NCBI RefSeq assembly: GCF_012726345.1
Contig: NZ_PTXN01000009.1
Location: 186,001 to 250,000, forward strand
Direction: 5' to 3'
From: Marinomonas sp. UCMA 3892
Lineage (GTDB): Bacteria > Pseudomonadota > Gammaproteobacteria > Pseudomonadales > Marinomonadaceae
Length of the DNA: 64,000 bases
The notes below the pieces were generated by a model. The model worked only from the letters and a program-made list of their open reading frames with translations, was not told the DNA's origin and did not search any database. Both the position numbers and the translations under genes were made by a program. This document shows, one piece after another, positions 30,765 through 40,419 of the stretch. How positions within the stretch are numbered: position 1 is the first letter of the stretch; every line of letters starts with the position of its first letter.

Positions 30765-30987
30765 GTTCAATACTTTCCTAAATAACTTCTAAAAGGGCGT
30801 TAATTTGGCAGCATCATACAAGTGAGAAGAGTTTAAAACACCTTGATTTAACAAAAATATACTCAAAAAAACGAGTAATTAATAAACAGAACAAAAGACC
30901 AACTGTTTATAAGCTCATTAAAACTAAACCGCCTTCTGCAAATATACAGTCTGGCGTAGCGGTAGGCCGCGCTTTTGCCTATAATAG

Positions 30988-32397
<1,410 letters not shown>

Positions 32398-32419
32398 GTC
32401 TTACTTTAACAAGTAAATA

Positions 32420-32445
32420 AAAGAGCCGATTTATCGGCTCTTTTT
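32420..32445 (+). terminator. Intrinsic terminator after purB
   Basis: The stem AAAGAGCCGA/TCGGCTCTTT with a TTTA loop is followed by a T-run. Confidence 0.9.
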
Positions 32446-32510
32446 GCCTTCAAGGCTGCTAATCTTTAGCAATATCACTACTTTCTTTGTTCTTTTTTAT
32501 TGAGCGATTT

Positions 32511-33713
32511 ATGACAGACCTAAATACACCGTTGGCTATTCTTGGTGGCATGACAGCCCAAACCTTTATCGACGAATATTGGCAGAAAAAGCCTTTGTTA
32601 ATTCGCGGTGGTCTTGTCGATTTCGCTGTGCCATTGGAAGCCGATGAGCTTGCAGGCATGGCAATGGAAGAAGAAATTGAATCTCGTATTGTGATCGAGA
32701 ACGGACTAAGACCTTGGGAAATGCGCCAAGGACCTTTTACCGAAGACACTTTTGCTACCTTGCCTGAAAAAGAATGGACGTTATTAGTTCAAGCCGTTGA
32801 CCATTGGGTACCAGAAGTCCAAACACTTAAAGAACGATTTGAGTTTTTACCCAGCTGGCGCTTAGACGACGTCATGGTAAGCTATGCAACAGAAGGCGGT
32901 AGTGTTGGCCCACATTACGACCAATACGATGTGTTCTTAGTACAAGTATCAGGTAAACGTCGCTGGCAGGTATTGTCGCCAGATGAATACCAAGATTCTG
33001 CGATCCCCAACATCAAATTACATATTTTAGACAACTTCCCTGTCAATTCAGAAATGGATTGGGAAGTGGAAGCTGGCGATATTCTATATTTGCCGCCTAA
33101 CTTTGCACACAATGGCCGATCATTAGACGACGAGTGCATGACTTATTCCATCGGTTTTCGTGCGCCAAGTATGCAAGATGTCTTAACAGGTATTCGCGAT
33201 AAACTTTGCGAAGCTGACAATGTTAAAGATCGCTTTGCCGCACCTGAAACAGCAAATCGTCAACACAGTGCGCACATCAGCAAAGACGATATTCAATACC
33301 TACAAACACAACTGGCTCGCCTTATTAATCAGCCCGACCTACTGGCTGAATGGTTAGGGGAAACGATGAGCGAGAGCAAGTATCCTGAATACCTCGTACC
33401 ACTGAATCATGAAGAATTAAACGAAGCATTTAGCAGTGCGACACAAGGTCAAACTTTTATTCGCCCTGGCGATGCGCGTATTTGTTACTATGTTCAACAG
33501 AACACTGAGAACAAAGGTAAGATTAGCGTGTTTTGTAACGGTGAACACTTACTTGTGGATGCAGAACTAACGAGCTTTGTTGAAGCCGTTTGCCATCAAG
33601 TTGAGTTTGATTTTTCTGGGCTAGATTTGAAACAAAATACAGATCTAGAACCTCTTGTGCGCTTTCTCATTCGCCAGCAAGGGCTGATCGAATTGGTTGC
33701 ACCAGAAGAATAA
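32511..33713 (+). CDS. roxA: 50S ribosomal protein L16 arginine 3-hydroxylase (JmjC oxygenase)
   Basis: A 400-residue cupin-fold Fe(II)/2-oxoglutarate oxygenase of the YcfD/RoxA type, which hydroxylates an arginine of ribosomal protein L16. The N-terminal pattern FIDEYWQKKPLLIRGG and the iron ligands H135-x-D137 (GPHYDQYD) and H200 (NFAHNGRS) are visible, followed by a winged-helix-like C-terminal half. I chose ATG 32511; an in-frame start 24 nt upstream adds only hydrophobic residues. Location after purB and before a GNAT gene matches pseudomonads. The symbol follows the E. coli ycfD/roxA literature. Confidence 0.9.
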   Translation: MTDLNTPLAILGGMTAQTFIDEYWQKKPLLIRGGLVDFAVPLEADELAGMAMEEEIESRIVIENGLRPWEMRQGPFTEDTFATLPEKEWTLLVQAVDHWVPEVQTLKERFEFLPSWRLDDVMVSYATEGGSVGPHYDQYDVFLVQVSGKRRWQVLSPDEYQDSAIPNIKLHILDNFPVNSEMDWEVEAGDILYLPPNFAHNGRSLDDECMTYSIGFRAPSMQDVLTGIRDKLCEADNVKDRFAAPETANRQHSAHISKDDIQYLQTQLARLINQPDLLAEWLGETMSESKYPEYLVPLNHEELNEAFSSATQGQTFIRPGDARICYYVQQNTENKGKISVFCNGEHLLVDAELTSFVEAVCHQVEFDFSGLDLKQNTDLEPLVRFLIRQQGLIELVAPEE

Positions 33714-33742
33714 AAGAACGCAATATTAAGTAAGGTATTCAC

Positions 33743-34159
33743 ATGAAGGTTTTAACGTCAGACTGGAACAGCAGCAAAGATCAGCTTACCTTTGTGCGCA
33801 AACAAGTCTTTATCATTGAGCAAGGTATCGACCCAAAAGACGAATGGGACGAGCTAGATGAAGACGCCGTACACTTTGTATCCTTTGGTACGACAGCGGT
33901 TCCTACAGGAACCTGCCGCTTAACAGAAAACGGACAAATTAGTCGACTTGCTGTTTTACCTGCATATCGTCATCAGGGTTATGGTGAAATGCTGTTAAAC
34001 CGAGCAATGAAAGTTGCCAGAGAGATGGGAATTCGCAAAGTCTTTTTGCATGCTCAAGTTGACGTACAGACCTTCTATGAAAAACAAAAGTTTCACGGTG
34101 ATGGTAAAGTCTTTTTAGAAGCTGGAAAAATGCATATTCACATGGAACGAGACATTTAG
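33743..34159 (+). CDS. GNAT family N-acetyltransferase
   Basis: A 138-residue single-domain GNAT. The N-terminus VRKQVFIIEQGIDPKDEWDELDEDAVHFV and motif A ISRLAVLPAYRHQGYGEMLLNRAM (acetyl-CoA binding R-x-x-G-Y-G) match the YjcF/ElaA-like group. The substrate is unknown. It follows roxA by 29 nt on the same strand, so the two are probably cotranscribed, and the pair is conserved in pseudomonads. A terminator follows at 34187. Confidence 0.88.
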   Translation: MKVLTSDWNSSKDQLTFVRKQVFIIEQGIDPKDEWDELDEDAVHFVSFGTTAVPTGTCRLTENGQISRLAVLPAYRHQGYGEMLLNRAMKVAREMGIRKVFLHAQVDVQTFYEKQKFHGDGKVFLEAGKMHIHMERDI

Positions 34160-34186
34160 CTTTATCTTTACCAGCCCATTTAAAAC

Positions 34187-34226
34187 AAAAAAGCGAGTCA
34201 TCCGATATGGGTCGACTCGCTTTTTT
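34187..34226. terminator. Bidirectional terminator between the GNAT gene and fklB
   Basis: A 13-bp stem with core AAGCGAGTC/GACTCGCTT (34191-34199 with 34214-34222), a 14-nt loop, and A and T tails on both sides. It lies between convergent genes. Confidence 0.88.
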
Positions 34227-34277
34227 ATGCATTTCTCTTAATACACTGTTTTTAATGTATTGCTTTAAGCTATTTCA

Positions 34278-34898
34278 TTAAACAACAGCAATTAGCTCAA
34301 CATCGAATTGTAAAACAGAGAAAGGTTGAATCATCGCGCCAGCGCCTTGAGCGCCGTAAGCCAATTCAGCAGGGATAGTAAGACGGTACTTCGCGCCTTC
34401 TTTCATCAACTGAAGACCTTCAGTCCAACCTGCGATAACGCCAGTTAGAGGGAATTCAATTGGCTCGCCACGAGCAATAGAGCTATCGAATACTTGTCCG
34501 TCAATCAAACGGCCTTCGTAATGTACACGAACAGTCGCTTCACGGCTTGGTGTTGCACCCGTACCTTCTTCAAGAACTTCAAACTGCAGACCACTTTCAG
34601 TCGTTTGAACGCCTTCTTTTGTTTTGTTTGTAGCAAGAAAATCTTCGCCCGCTTTCACATTCTCTTCAGACTCTGCACGGCCTTTTTCTTCCATTTTTTG
34701 CTGTAGTTCAGCAAAAGCAGCTTCTAGCTCTGCGCCAGGAACACGCATTTCAGTTCCGTTTAGTGCATCTTCAATCGCAGCAAAAAGATGCGTTAGAGAC
34801 AATTCACCAAGATCGCTACCACGTAGTTGATCACCAATTTGACGACCAATGCCGTATGCGATTTTTGCTTCGTTAGAGTCGAACGACAGTTCTGACAT
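34278..34898 (-). CDS. fklB: FKBP-type peptidyl-prolyl isomerase, FklB type
   Basis: A 206-residue cytoplasmic FKBP22-like isomerase. The N-terminal helical dimerisation domain (about 1-95: KIAYGIGRQIGDQLRG) is followed by an FKBP domain (TVRVHYEGRLIDGQVFDSSIARGEPIEFPL ... GAKYRLTIPAELAYG). No signal peptide is present, which favours FklB over periplasmic FkpA. Monocistronic, ending near a shared terminator. Confidence 0.92.
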   Translation of the reverse strand: MSELSFDSNEAKIAYGIGRQIGDQLRGSDLGELSLTHLFAAIEDALNGTEMRVPGAELEAAFAELQQKMEEKGRAESEENVKAGEDFLATNKTKEGVQTTESGLQFEVLEEGTGATPSREATVRVHYEGRLIDGQVFDSSIARGEPIEFPLTGVIAGWTEGLQLMKEGAKYRLTIPAELAYGAQGAGAMIQPFSVLQFDVELIAVV

Positions 34899-35030
34899 GT
34901 TTACACTCTCTTATTCGTTTACTAAAAAATTGAACGCGTATCATAACATAGGCAAATCTCATGAGCTTGTTTTTCAAACGCCTCGACTTACCAAAACCTA
35001 AGCAGTGAAAATATATTAATCAGCCCTATA

Positions 35031-35067
35031 GATTTATTAAATGATATTCATTATCATTTAATAAATC
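35031..35067 (+). promoter_or_regulatory. 37-bp dyad containing a Fur-box-like core
   Basis: Perfect 16-bp arms (35031-35046 and 35052-35067) flank the spacer TTCAT. Read on the minus strand, the core AATGATAATGAATATC matches about 14 of 16 aligned positions of the E. coli Fur consensus (GATAATGATAATCATTATC). It ends 22 bp before the start of a small membrane protein gene, where a repressor would block transcription. Assignment to Fur is inferred from the match. Confidence 0.6.
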
Positions 35068-35089
35068 TATATTCATTCAGGAGTGCGTT

Positions 35090-35311
35090 ATGAAACATAA
35101 GAGCTTTATCCCGTCTCCAAAGAGATATATAAACGATAAAAAGCCGACCGATTATTGGGGTATGCTGTTTATTAGCTTTATCTTCTTGTCATCAATGAGC
35201 TGTTTTTTATTTGCTAATCATGGCAATCGACAAGCTTCCAATAGCTTATCGCTTACCACTCATCAAATAAGCACAACGATAATTGACACAGATCAGAGCA
35301 GCAAAAGTTAA
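35090..35311 (+). CDS. Small single-pass membrane protein, unknown function
   Basis: A 73-residue product. Residues 1-24 are basic and cytoplasm-like (KHKSFIPSPKRYINDKKPTDYW). Residues about 25-43 form one hydrophobic helix (GMLFISFIFLSSMSCFLFA), and about 44-73 are polar and rich in S and T. Charge distribution favours an N-in, C-out orientation. A good ribosome-binding site (CAGGAG, 8 nt before the ATG) and the Fur-like dyad upstream support a real gene. It lies 39 nt before the universal stress protein gene and may be cotranscribed. I do not recognise the family. Confidence 0.65.
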   Translation: MKHKSFIPSPKRYINDKKPTDYWGMLFISFIFLSSMSCFLFANHGNRQASNSLSLTTHQISTTIIDTDQSSKS

Positions 35312-35350
35312 AAAGATTAAGCTATAGGTACATTAAAAGAGGATCTTGCC

Positions 35351-35833
35351 ATGTTACCTAAAATAAACACCATTGTTTACGCTTGCGATCTAGACGGTAA
35401 AACACAGGCCGCTATGGAGCTAGTACTGAGCTTAGCCAAAACTCATGGGGCAAAAGTCATATTAATGCATGCAATTGAGCCTTTAAATGCTCAAGCATCA
35501 AATATGATAAACAACTATATTACCGAAGAAGTTAGAAATGCAATGCGCAAAGATGCCATCACAGACATCAATACACGCATGGATAAATTGCTAGCTGAAT
35601 TTATGGAAAAGTATTCAGAAGAACTGTGTAGTTTAGAAACAGCTCCTGAAACCTTGATAGTCAATGGCGCTCCAGCTGACTCTATTCAGCGCATTGCAAA
35701 AGAAAAAAATGCTGATTTAATTGTTATGAATAGCCGAACACATGGCCGACTAAGCCAAATGATCATTGGCTCAACGGCAAATAAAGTCATTCACACCAGC
35801 TCAATTCCAGTGCTAGTTGTACCGATAAAGTAA
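35351..35833 (+). CDS. Universal stress protein (UspA family)
   Basis: A 160-residue single Usp domain. It begins with the family strand INTIVYACDLDGKTQAAMELVLSLAKTHGAKVILMHAIEP. The nucleotide-binding loop pattern G-x2-G-x9-G-S/T is seen in THGRLSQMIIGSTANKVIH, ending SSIPVLVVPIK, so it is likely an ATP-binding type. Role in stress survival is known for the family only. Its 3' end is part of a 20-bp tandem triplication. Confidence 0.9.
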   Translation: MLPKINTIVYACDLDGKTQAAMELVLSLAKTHGAKVILMHAIEPLNAQASNMINNYITEEVRNAMRKDAITDINTRMDKLLAEFMEKYSEELCSLETAPETLIVNGAPADSIQRIAKEKNADLIVMNSRTHGRLSQMIIGSTANKVIHTSSIPVLVVPIK

Positions 35834-35876
35834 CGGTTGTACCGATAAAATAGCTGTTGTGCCAATAAAATAACAC
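35817..35876 (+). repeat. 20-bp tandem triplication covering the usp stop codon
   Basis: Three consecutive 20-mers begin TTGTACCGATAAA, TTGTACCGATAAA and TTGTGCCAATAAA (35817, 35837, 35857). The first encodes the last residues and stop of the Usp protein; the other two are non-coding copies with a few substitutions. Confidence 0.85.
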
Positions 35877-35912
35877 GTTACTCTAGTCACACTTCTCTGT
35901 GTCCGATACACT

Positions 35913-35932
35913 TACTGTATATATAAACAGTA
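35913..35932 (+). promoter_or_regulatory. LexA (SOS) box upstream of topB
   Basis: The core CTGTATATATAAACAG, flanked by TA on both sides, differs from the E. coli consensus TACTGTATATATATACAGTA at one base. The inverted repeat extends outward to CACTTACTGT/ACAGTAAGTG. It ends 9 nt before the topB ATG and overlaps a possible -10 (TATAAA), so LexA would directly block transcription. Confidence 0.85.
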
Positions 35933-35941
35933 AGTGTATTT

Positions 35942-37954
35942 ATGATTCTTTATATTGCCGAAAAACCCAGCCTTGCCCGAGCCATTGCCGCCGCCCTTCC
36001 CTCACCACAAAAAAAAGAAGAGGGCTGTATTTGGTTGCCTAATGGTGACTGCGTTAGTTGGTGTATCGGCCACTTGCTCGAACAAGCTGAGCCTCATCAA
36101 TATAATCCAGCTTATAAAAGTTGGAATTTAGACCACTTGCCTATCATTCCGACTGACTGGCAATGGCAAGAAAAAGCCAACACAAAGAAACAACTTGGCA
36201 TTTTAAAAAAATTGATTAAAAAAGCCACTGTTTTAGTTCATGCAGGAGACCCGGATAGAGAAGGCCAATTGCTGGTCGATGAAGTACTTCACTACACCAA
36301 GGTTCCAGCACAGAAACTGAAAAACACTCAACGACTTTTGGTGAATGACTTAACACCTTCTGCGGTAAAGCAAGCACTTAGCAATTTGCGTTCAAATAAT
36401 GAATTTGCGGCGCTATCTCGATCGGCGCTGGGCCGCGCTCGTGCAGACTGGTTGTTCGGCTTAAACCTAACACGTGCTTATACCATCAGGGGCCGTCAAG
36501 CTGGCTACCAAGGTGTTCTATCTATTGGGCGAGTGCAAACGCCAGTACTAGGACTTGTTGCTGCTAGGGACAAAGAAAGAGAAGCCTTTGTTCCAAAAGA
36601 CTTTTATCAAGTATGGGCGAGCATACAAACAACTCAAGATGCCATATTTCAAGCTAAATGGTTGCCTAGTGAAGCTTGCCAACCTTACATGGACGATGAA
36701 AACCGAGTGCTAAGCTTGCCACTTGCGCAAAACGTCGCCAATCGCATTACCAATAAACCAGCGATTGTGATTGAAGCAAATTACAAACAAAAGAAGCAAC
36801 CAGCACCACTACCCTACAGTTTGTCAGCACTTCAAATTGATGCAGCAAAAGCATTTTCTCTTTCCGCCCAGCAAGTGTTAGATACTTGCCAAGCTCTTTA
36901 TGAGCGTCATCAGATAATCACCTACCCTAGATCCGATTGCCGTTATTTACCCACTCAACAGCACAAAGACGCTGCAGCTATTATCGCCGCTCTCACTCGT
37001 TCGGGAGGTGATATACAACAAGGCGCAGAAAACGCCGATGCATCACGAAAAAGTAAAGCGTGGAACGATAAACAAGTCACGGCTCACCACGCTATTATTC
37101 CAACAACTCAAGCTCACAAAGCGGCATCACTTTCCAAAACAGAGGCGCTGGTATTTAACTTGATTGCCCGCCAATATCTTATGCAGTTTTATCCTGAATA
37201 CGATTATTTGGCGTCTTACATCAAATTGGAAATTGAAGGTGGACTCTTTGAAGCGAAAGGTAATACACCGATTGCACTTGGCTGGAAAGCGCTTTTACCC
37301 AATAAAAACAAAAGTAAAGACCCAGAAGATGAAAACCAAAACGAGCTACCAAAGCTAAGTAAGAATGAAGAACTCTGGTGTATACAAGGGCAAGTCCAAG
37401 AGAAAGTCACTACGCCACCGGCGGCTTTCACTGACGCGACATTACTGGCTGCCATGACTGGTATCAGTCGCTTTGTGACTGATAAAGACATTCGAGCAAT
37501 ACTGAAAGAAACCGATGGCTTAGGTACAGAAGCAACGCGAGCGAGCATTATAGAGTTACTTTTTAAACGTGGCTTTTTGATGAGACAAGGTAAACAAATT
37601 CACGCCAGCCAAACAGGGCGCGCCTTTATTGATTGTCTACCTAAGCAACTGGTCACTCCTGATATGACGGCAAAATGGGAGTCAGCTCTTAACAGTATTA
37701 GTCTTGGAGAAGCAAGTTATCAAGAATTCATGACAAATTTAGAAGGCAACTTAAATCAGTTACTAAGTGCTTCCCGAGATATGCCGACATCCGCATTACA
37801 AAACCTACCGCCGCCAACAAAGAGTCCTTTTGCTAAACGAAAAGGCTCAACAAACAAAAGGACGACAGGTACAAGAAAAACAACCGGAACGAAATCTAAC
37901 AGTACAAAAACGACAAGCTCAAATACAAGAAGGCGCTCAAAAGCGCCTTCTTAA
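35942..37954 (+). CDS. topB: DNA topoisomerase III
   Basis: A 670-residue type IA topoisomerase that decatenates replication and recombination intermediates. The TOPRIM part has LYIAEKPSLARAIAAALP and VHAGDPDREGQLLVDEVL. The active-site tyrosine lies in IITYPRSDCRYLP near residue 329. The C-terminal about 50 residues form a basic K/R/T/S tail likely to bind DNA; no zinc ribbons are seen. No ribosome-binding site is recognisable before ATG 35942. Together with the LexA box 9 nt upstream, this suggests a very short or leaderless mRNA. SOS control is an inference from the box. Confidence 0.94.
   Translation: MILYIAEKPSLARAIAAALPSPQKKEEGCIWLPNGDCVSWCIGHLLEQAEPHQYNPAYKSWNLDHLPIIPTDWQWQEKANTKKQLGILKKLIKKATVLVHAGDPDREGQLLVDEVLHYTKVPAQKLKNTQRLLVNDLTPSAVKQALSNLRSNNEFAALSRSALGRARADWLFGLNLTRAYTIRGRQAGYQGVLSIGRVQTPVLGLVAARDKEREAFVPKDFYQVWASIQTTQDAIFQAKWLPSEACQPYMDDENRVLSLPLAQNVANRITNKPAIVIEANYKQKKQPAPLPYSLSALQIDAAKAFSLSAQQVLDTCQALYERHQIITYPRSDCRYLPTQQHKDAAAIIAALTRSGGDIQQGAENADASRKSKAWNDKQVTAHHAIIPTTQAHKAASLSKTEALVFNLIARQYLMQFYPEYDYLASYIKLEIEGGLFEAKGNTPIALGWKALLPNKNKSKDPEDENQNELPKLSKNEELWCIQGQVQEKVTTPPAAFTDATLLAAMTGISRFVTDKDIRAILKETDGLGTEATRASIIELLFKRGFLMRQGKQIHASQTGRAFIDCLPKQLVTPDMTAKWESALNSISLGEASYQEFMTNLEGNLNQLLSASRDMPTSALQNLPPPTKSPFAKRKGSTNKRTTGTRKTTGTKSNSTKTTSSNTRRRSKAPS
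37927..37952. terminator. Hairpin at the topB 3' end, shared with the convergent exporter gene
   Basis: An 11-bp perfect stem AAGAAGGCGCT/AGCGCCTTCTT with a CAAA loop. It covers the last codons of topB and ends in the stop codon. A short A/T tail on each side makes it a plausible bidirectional terminator. Confidence 0.7.
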
Positions 37955-37978
37955 TTGAACTCATTTTCGAACAGTACT

Positions 37979-38599
37979 CTAACCAACAGCTAGCCAGATA
38001 CCCACGCCAATCATTAGCGTTCCTGCAATACGATTCATGATGCGCACATTACCACTTTGCATCAGAATAGATTTCAACGTTCTCCCACCTGCAGCGTAAA
38101 TAAGCAAACAAGTGAGCTCAAGCGTTAAAATAATGGCAATCAATACAATCAATTGACTCGTCAATGGACGGCTTGCATCTAAAAAAGGTGGCAATAAAGC
38201 GACAAAAAACGCCCAGCCCTTAGGATTGGCAATTGCTGTCACAAACCCTTGTGAGATTAAATCTAACCGTGAGGCAGGCTTGGCTCCAGTAGCGTCTGCT
38301 TTAATCGCCATTTTTCCTTTAGACAACCACATCTGAATCCCTACATAGGCGAGGTAAGCACCACCAAGGTATTTCAACACCATAAAAACACTAGGATAAT
38401 TCAATAATAATGCAGCAACACCAATCGCGGATAAGATAGCCACTGTTGCAACACCAACCAACTCTCCCAGCATCATCCAAAGTGCGCGTTTCACTCCAAT
38501 CGTCATACCTAATGTCATGGCTAATGTCATGCACATACCAGGAGTGATAGAGACAAAAAAGAAGGTCGGTATAAAAGCAGAAAGAAGAGCTAAGTTCAC
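37979..38599 (-). CDS. LysE/RhtB family amino-acid exporter
   Basis: A 206-residue inner-membrane exporter with about six hydrophobic helices. The N-terminus LSAFIPTFFFVSITPGMCMTLAMTLGMTIGVKRALWMMLGEL carries the LysE/RhtB signature (P-G-P/M-x ... G-x-x-x-G). Middle and end motifs are YLGGAYLAYVGIQMW, GFVTAIANPKGWAFFVALLP and NRIAGTLMIGVGIWLA. The start is GTG 38599 with AAGGA 7-8 nt upstream. The exported substrate (threonine, homoserine, lysine or other) cannot be told from sequence. Confidence 0.9.
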   Translation of the reverse strand: MNLALLSAFIPTFFFVSITPGMCMTLAMTLGMTIGVKRALWMMLGELVGVATVAILSAIGVAALLLNYPSVFMVLKYLGGAYLAYVGIQMWLSKGKMAIKADATGAKPASRLDLISQGFVTAIANPKGWAFFVALLPPFLDASRPLTSQLIVLIAIILTLELTCLLIYAAGGRTLKSILMQSGNVRIMNRIAGTLMIGVGIWLAVG

Positions 38600-38717
38600 A
38601 AGAGGTCCTTATCTAACATGTAGTAATTTACGGGACAAAATTCTCATGACTTAGCATAAGTAGCAAGTACTAATACCGATAAATGGACTTGGCCTTAAAA
38701 TATAAACAGAAGGGAAA

Positions 38718-39500
38718 CTAAAAATGTTTTTTTGTTTTAAATGTCGAATCCTCAATAAACTTACTCCATTCATCATCCAGCTCGCCCTCATCTTCACTAT
38801 CCATGTTTTTAGTCATCTCTTCTTCTGCTTTTTGCAAAGCAAGATCATCTTCAATTTCTTGCAGCAGTTCTTTAAGTTTAAGAATGGTAGATTGAGCTTC
38901 AACAGACTCTTTGATAGGTGCCAATTGCGCCAAAGCCTCTTTATACATATCTATAGCTGTATCCATTTGACCACTTAAAAATGCTTTACGAGCAAGATAG
39001 GCATGATAATCCGAGTTAACTTTATAGTGATAAAAATTTAATAGTTTACTGTATCGATAGACAACATCTTGATCGATGGTTTTTTCTTTCTGGGATAAAA
39101 TCAAAAAAGATTTGAAGGATTCAAAGAGACGCTTTACTTCTATTATAAGTAATTCATCATTCATCGGCTTAGCACGCCTTTTCTGCGTGCTCGTTTGGAA
39201 CTCTGTCATTTCTTCAGCCAAATGACCGCGACGACGAGTTAATGTTGGATCAGGTTGCAGCTCAATAAGCTGATCGTATATAGCAATCATTCGAGAAAAT
39301 AACCACATTCTCATATCTTTGGGCTGATACTGGGGGGGCATCTCATCAAGGTAGCGACGCACCTGACGCAGTTGGTTATTGAGCGTTGCCACTTTGCGTA
39401 ATTTTTCCAACCGAGCCTGCTCTTTTAACTGTAGAAAAATTGCAAATGCAATAAATCCACCGATAACGAGCAAAAGCACTGTAATGGTAACGGCTGTCAT
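38718..39500 (-). CDS. Membrane-anchored helical-repeat protein, unknown (paralogue B)
   Basis: 260 residues. Residues 1-24 are a transmembrane anchor (TVTITVLLLVIGGFIAFAIFL-like), followed by a charged coiled coil and an all-helical body. Near the C-terminus a TPR-like unit (ARKAFLSGQMDTAIDMYKEALAQL) is followed by a helix ending KELLQEIEDDL and an acidic tail (about 225-255). It shares layout and a similar C-terminal unit with the next gene upstream, so the two appear to be diverged duplicates. They are separated by 89 nt on the same strand. No enzyme motif is visible. I do not recognise the family. Confidence 0.75.
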   Translation of the reverse strand: MTAVTITVLLLVIGGFIAFAIFLQLKEQARLEKLRKVATLNNQLRQVRRYLDEMPPQYQPKDMRMWLFSRMIAIYDQLIELQPDPTLTRRRGHLAEEMTEFQTSTQKRRAKPMNDELLIIEVKRLFESFKSFLILSQKEKTIDQDVVYRYSKLLNFYHYKVNSDYHAYLARKAFLSGQMDTAIDMYKEALAQLAPIKESVEAQSTILKLKELLQEIEDDLALQKAEEEMTKNMDSEDEGELDDEWSKFIEDSTFKTKKHF

Positions 39501-39589
39501 ATGATGAGTAGTTTACCTTAGTAATATTTATAGACGAAACGCCTGCAGGCTTCAAAAAACGAATACGAATAAAATTCGCCAAGTTGCTT

Positions 39590-40285
39590 TTATTTGAGCT
39601 CCACTTTACTATTCTTTGAGAATAAAACCTTTTCAACTTCCTGTATCATGCTTTGTAGACGTGCCATCTCTCTTTTCGAGCTACTCACAGAACTATTTTT
39701 TTCCATAACAGATAAAGCAATTCGATATTTTTCTAGCGCTCTATTTTTCTTATCATTATCTAAATCAAGTCTAGCCTGCCGCACTAAAAGATCACGATAA
39801 GCCAAAGCATGTGCATAACGAATCAAAACAATATGATGCCTTATTATTACTCTACTCGCACCATAACTTTCACCCATGCCTCTCAACTCTCTGAGCATAA
39901 ATTGAAGTGCATTTTGGATTTTATCTAACTGTTCTTGACTAGCGACACGATCCTTTACTGTTACCTGACGCCCTAACTTCAACTCTGTCAACAGTCTTAG
40001 CAGGTAAGCCTGCTTCGAAACAAACTCCGACTTATAATTCGATGCCACAAGCTGAGTTGTAATAGAAAGTAAATATTCTATGAGAAAAATTTTGGTATCT
40101 CTCGCCATATAGCGATCCGAAACCATTTCTAATGAATAAAGTAAGCGATCACTTCGATTCGATAAACGAGAAAGTAGCTTCTTTTTTAACTCCCTTTGCT
40201 GTCTTCTCCAACGAAAAAAAGCAGGTAACAAGCAAAGAGCAACCAAAAAGATAACGACAGCTAAAATCAACATACCTAATTTCAT
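39590..40285 (-). CDS. Membrane-anchored helical-repeat protein, unknown (paralogue A)
   Basis: 231 residues. An N-terminal transmembrane helix (MLILAVVIFLVALCLLPAFF) is followed by a basic coiled coil (RWRRQQRELKKKLLSRL). The body is helical, with a TPR-like unit near the C-terminus (ARLDLDNDKKNRALEKYRIALSVME) and a closing helix RLQSMIQEVEKVL. These last two elements align with those of the downstream neighbour. The N-in topology implied by charges would put the body in the cytoplasm. It may act as a scaffold, but that is speculation. It lies downstream of the pit gene, separated by a terminator. Confidence 0.75.
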   Translation of the reverse strand: MKLGMLILAVVIFLVALCLLPAFFRWRRQQRELKKKLLSRLSNRSDRLLYSLEMVSDRYMARDTKIFLIEYLLSITTQLVASNYKSEFVSKQAYLLRLLTELKLGRQVTVKDRVASQEQLDKIQNALQFMLRELRGMGESYGASRVIIRHHIVLIRYAHALAYRDLLVRQARLDLDNDKKNRALEKYRIALSVMEKNSSVSSSKREMARLQSMIQEVEKVLFSKNSKVELK

Positions 40286-40370
40286 TACTTAATAGTTACC
40301 TAAGTTGCGACTTTATATAGAAATAAAAAAGTAACTTACTTTTATATAACACAGACGGCGGGATGAAAAC

Positions 40371-40401
40371 AAAAAAAGATCAGAGAAGCTGATCTTTTTT
40401 T
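40371..40401 (-). terminator. Intrinsic terminator after pit
   Basis: The stem AAAAAAAGATCAG/CTGATCTTTTTTT with an AGAAG loop lies 19 nt past the pit stop. Confidence 0.9.
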
Positions 40402-40419
40402 GTTTATCTTGAAAGGGAC

